Assembly (NCBI RefSeq): GCF_026230105.1
Contig: NC_079474.1
Span: forward strand, 37,028,294 to 37,092,293
Reading direction: 5' to 3'
Source: Diorhabda sublineata
Taxonomy: Eukaryota; Arthropoda; Insecta; Coleoptera; Chrysomelidae
Length of the DNA: 64,000 nucleotides
The translations under genes and the position numbers were made by a program. The notes below the pieces were generated by a model. The model had not been told where the DNA came from and made no database searches. It saw only the letters and a program-made list of their open reading frames with translations. This document shows, one piece after another, positions 60,721-64,000 of this stretch. Each line of letters starts with the position of its first letter. Position 1 is the stretch's first letter.

Positions 60721-61009
60721 GTTTACGTAACCTTGGAATAATTTCTTTGAACTCTTGGCTACCAAAAATCTATTTTTCTTCATATTTTTCATTCTTATAA
60801 ACATGCGAAATTATTAAATTTAATGATATTGCTCTTTATAATATGTCCGACAAAATTTCAAGAAAATAAGGTTGAAAGTCGATTAGAAAAATTATTTATT
60901 AACAATAAGTAGAAAATATGAAATGGGGTTAAAAGGTTTTTTTTTCACCTAAAGAGCAAACCTATTTTGACATGTAGAACTAACTTGCTTAAATCGATCG
61001 AGCCAAATT

Positions 61010-61260
61010 TCAGCGGATGTTAAGACATAAATGTCTGGAAAGAACAGTGTGTTATATAAGTGCTATTTCAACATAACAACCAAAAAATAGTCACTAAGTG
61101 CAAAATGTGGACTGAAGGATAATTTCAGAATTTTCACTAAAACTGCCGCAACAATTCTTGTACCTGTAGTGAAGTATGGAATCTACCATAGTCATGCAAG
61201 AAGATGACATCTTCACTCATAATGCTCGGTCGTATGGTCTAGCCACAGTCAATATAATCG
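61010..61260 (-). mobile_element. Mariner catalytic-domain fragment
   Basis: The minus strand reads SEDVIFLHDYGRFHTSLQVQ and ELLRQF, then, after frame changes, a C-terminal TSAEIWLD. The first piece is the second-Asp motif of mariner transposases (usually VIFLHDNARPHTSxQVQELL) with the Asp retained. The stretch holding the third Asp is not readable. About 80 codons are covered with multiple frameshifts, and no ends were found. Confidence 0.6.
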
Positions 61261-62389
61261 AACACTGTATAAATCTCAAAGTATAGTTAACATATTTTAA
61301 ATTTGAATTAACATATAGGTACCTTCTAATATTGGAACATCCTCAACCATATACTGTCATAGCTTAGATCCAGCTTTAATGGGATTTTACACAGAACTGC
61401 CCGTCATTTCGAATTAGTTACTACTGTAATTCTTACTGTCGTTTCTGTTGTTGAAGAAGTGCGCTGGTTGCCACCTAGCAAAATCAACTCAATTTTTATA
61501 CGTTATTTGCTTCTTTATCCTTCTTTATCAAAAGTTTCTAAGATATAAGTTAATTTAAAGAAGACCCAATTTCGTATTATTCCAATCCTCTAGAATTGTC
61601 TGGAAGCTTTCATTACTTACCCGCACGTAATTTATTTTTACTCAATTTTACTCAGAGACACACAATTTCTTCACCATAAGTAGTTTGCAAATACTGTAAA
61701 ATGTTATTTCTCTCTTGATCATCACTCGTACTTCAATTTCTCAAGAAAGCTCCGAAGGTTTAGCTTCCGGAGAGTTCAAAACTACACCAAACTGTTCAAG
61801 GAATTCAAAAAGCTGTCGAATTCTTAAAAAATTGCTAGAAATTTTCAAAAGATATTTGAACCTTTCTTTCCTAGATTGTGTCATAAAAATAATCAGTTTT
61901 TGGGAAAATTGTTTAATTTCCAAAAAAAGATCAAGTAAGTTATGGAGGAATTTCTTGATGTATTTTTTATAATAAATTAGAGAAAAATTGACAGTTCACG
62001 ATTTTTGATAAATTTTTGAATCTGTGGTAGGGCTAAGCTATAAATTCTAATTACTCATTTATTTAGCCTTCCTACAGCCCGGGGAGCAATAAATAAATTT
62101 AGTACTATGGATGCCAGTAATATTTCGATCCCATCCCTTTCAGAAAATCAGATGTGTGATTGCTCAGGCTGCCGTTTTCTGTTTCATACGCTCCCAGGAG
62201 TAATGCTCTAGAGCTCCTAGTTTTTCCCCTTACTAGGTAAGGAGTAAGGAGTATCTACTGAATTTTTGAGAGAGGCCACTGATGTGAATATGTCAATCCT
62301 GACATTGCTATCGTAAAGTTTGACGTTTTTCATGGTGAACGTACTCAGAGCGTGTTGTCATATAAGTGCTATTTGAGTTATTCACATAT
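61261..62389. other. Non-coding stretch
   Basis: Nothing that I can assign was seen. Frames at 61715-61972 plus and 61741-61923 minus overlap and are unrecognised. Confidence 0.4.
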
Positions 62390-62800
62390 TCTTGAAACAC
62401 CAACTCGAGTCTCTGTGTTTTATTGGATTTAATTGATTATTGAATCGTGGTCGCAGTTCGCTATTGGATGCATTTTGTAAAGATTGTCCAAAAACAGATG
62501 TTCTTCCAGAAAACATCAAGGATGTGCGTAAACTGATCGTTATCTTGAGATTAACGCATTCTTGGACATCAATTCCACTCGCATACATTCCATATTGCAA
62601 GAGAATTTAGCTGTCAAAAAGTTCTGGTCGCGTTGAATTTGACAATGTTTCAAAAAAGCTCGTGACCTTGAAGTTGAAGCTGAAAAAATTCTCGGTGCTT
62701 CAGAGAGGTCTTTGTCCTTATTTGGCTTGCAATGATTTCTTCTTATTCGCACAGCTCAGGAAGCGGTTGATGTGTTCAAATCAAAGTTTTGTAGGTACCT
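62390..62800 (+). mobile_element. Mariner relic with central deletion
   Basis: The plus strand reads, over several frames: IVVAVR/GRSSLLDAF-like at about 62440, CPKTDVLPENIKDVRKLIV, then STRIHSILQENLAVKKFWSR near 62560-62640, then LACNDFFLFAQLRKRLM near 62725-62775. These follow the mariner order of linker (GRPKTAVxPENIxxVRKLI), second helix-turn-helix (SIHSILHENLxVKKLCSRW) and, after a central deletion, the third-Asp line (DLAPNDFFLFPxLRKRL), whose Asp is kept. The first and second Asp segments are missing. Two overlapping minus-strand frames are antisense shadows. Confidence 0.65.
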
Positions 62801-62929
62801 AAATCAGAATAGAAAAAATAATGCTAATTTCCTTAATAAATAATTTTGTAGATTTTAACTATTGAATAACGAGTAATGAAGTCTTTGCCGGATATATTAT
62901 GAGTCGTTTCTTATTGGGAACGTGGCAAT

Positions 62930-63195
62930 GAAACACCAAAGTAGACTAACTTTAATATATTTTCCGATCTCTCGAATACTTATGTATTCATCGTCTGGGA
63001 AATATTTGTTGGTTGGTCAAATTTGTTCGTTCTGGATACCACATAATTTGACAATTGCTCATGAAAAAGCTCGTGTCGATTGGTGAAATACTTACTGAAA
63101 ATATATAATCGCGGTGGTTGAAAAGACGTCTATATGATCTCAATGGGAGAATATTTTGAAAAAGTTTAAGGCGATATCCAAAATAGATCCAATAG
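62930..63195 (+). mobile_element. Second mariner fragment of the same type, adjacent
   Basis: The plus strand reads LLVGQICSFWIPHNLTIA then HEKARVDW at about 63010-63090, and RRLYDLNG then EYFEKV (one-base shift) at about 63125-63170. The first part corresponds to the end of the helix-turn-helix domain (LxVKKICSRWIPHNLTxAQKKARVDW), the second to the mariner C-terminus (RxxxCIDLNGEYFEK). Nearly the whole catalytic domain between them is deleted. The first part overlaps, in protein coordinates, the relic just upstream, so the two are separate insertions or a rearranged pair. Confidence 0.6.
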
Positions 63196-64000
63196 AGTTT
63201 TTTTTATTCATCTCAAAACGTAATGTACTTAAAGATAAGCATAATAGTTGCAGATGATTTCATCATAACCGAATAAAAATAAAGTAGAAAGCTGTGAAAT
63301 TACTCTTTTTTATATTATAGATACAACTGCAAAAAATATTCGAAGATTCTTGCATTTGGCAGTGTTTTCCATTCTACATATAAGTGAATATTTGAATAAA
63401 TACTTTTTATATCAACTGATAAATAGGAACAAGAATGAGATCGAATATTAACTTGAGGAGGATATATTCTTAAAATAAATTGTCGATAATCAAGTTTTAT
63501 GGAAGAATATCAAGAAAGAACACATATTTATAGTAGCTAGATCATTTACGTTAAAACATTGTAACAGTATATTTTGAGATGGATTACATTTGAATCACAT
63601 AGGTACATTCAACATACTTTCTTTGAAAATTACTTTTTTTGATCTAAACCATAAAAGGTATCACATTAAAGAAGCATAGTTTTTGACGAATGCATTAAAA
63701 AGTGGTTTTAACTTCAGTAGGTATTCCAGTAAGGAACAAAGGATTTTAAAATACCCACCAAGGCTAATATATTGATTTCTCAATCGAAGATCTTTGAATG
63801 TTAACTTTCCTAGTGAAAGATATTTTGAAATGTTGATGTTTTCTTCCAATACTCAGAAATTGGTTTTGCCTTTATTAAATTGGAGTTAGTGGTTAGTGAC
63901 AATCTCGAATGTTTTCTATAGAATGCTAGAATTTCACATCATCTACATAAAGAACAACATCATAATGTAATTTCACGATAATGTTATGTATAAATATTGA
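63196..64000. other. Non-coding AT-rich end of the window
   Basis: No gene or element could be recognised in the last 800 bases. Confidence 0.45.

Noticed and set aside
1..64000. CRISPR arrays, operons, rRNA genes, phage or plasmid functions
   Set aside because: No regularly spaced direct repeats, ribosome binding sites, long adjacent co-directional frames or rRNA-like sequence were seen. The element content is eukaryotic.

Overview
This 64 kb window looks like AT-rich intergenic or intronic nuclear DNA from an arthropod, most likely an insect. The evidence is the mixture of transposable-element relics. They comprise many mariner/Tc1 DNA transposons, Penelope-like retroelements with GIY-YIG endonucleases, an R2-like LINE, RTE-like and jockey/R1-like LINEs, a PIF/Harbinger-type MITE and a probable solo LTR. 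I cannot name the species. I found no intact protein-coding host gene, no rRNA, no convincing functional tRNA, no CRISPR array and no bacterial operon structure. Nearly all open frames are short and fit chance or antisense shadows of transposon relics.

Layout. 0-6.3 kb: a DDE_3-type transposase fragment, a Tc1-like transposase relic, and two internally deleted mariners on the minus strand (the first with recognisable ITRs). 9.5-13 kb: an unrecognised 102-codon open frame, an RTE-like LINE fragment, a Penelope-like GIY-YIG fragment, a (TA)27 microsatellite and a tRNA-like pseudogene. 13-18.6 kb: mostly unexplained AT-rich DNA. 18.6-28.1 kb: three copies of a roughly 1 kb interspersed repeat family of unknown class, interleaved with an RTE reverse-transcriptase scrap, a DDE_3 relic, a mariner relic, and a short mariner with perfect ITRs and a TA duplication. 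30.7-38.5 kb: two DDE_3 relics, a mariner relic, a second Penelope-like GIY-YIG fragment, the PIF/Harbinger-type MITE and a probable solo LTR. 40.9-47.2 kb: the fourth copy of the unknown repeat, an R2-like LINE 3' end, an RTE-like LINE and a jockey-like LINE tail. 50.6-58.1 kb: a small open frame built on a 57-bp tandem repeat, an 89-nt hairpin, and two LINE 3' fragments (RNase H and Cys/His finger region). 60.4-63.2 kb: a LINE RT-thumb fragment and three mariner fragments.

The genes do not act together as a pathway. The window reads as layered, decayed insertions. All family assignments come from reading translated motifs by eye; no database search was run. The items I would check first are the four-copy unknown repeat family, the 57-bp-repeat open frame followed by a polyadenylation signal, the 89-nt hairpin at 52.5 kb, the MITE at 37.0 kb and the two Penelope-like GIY-YIG relics.
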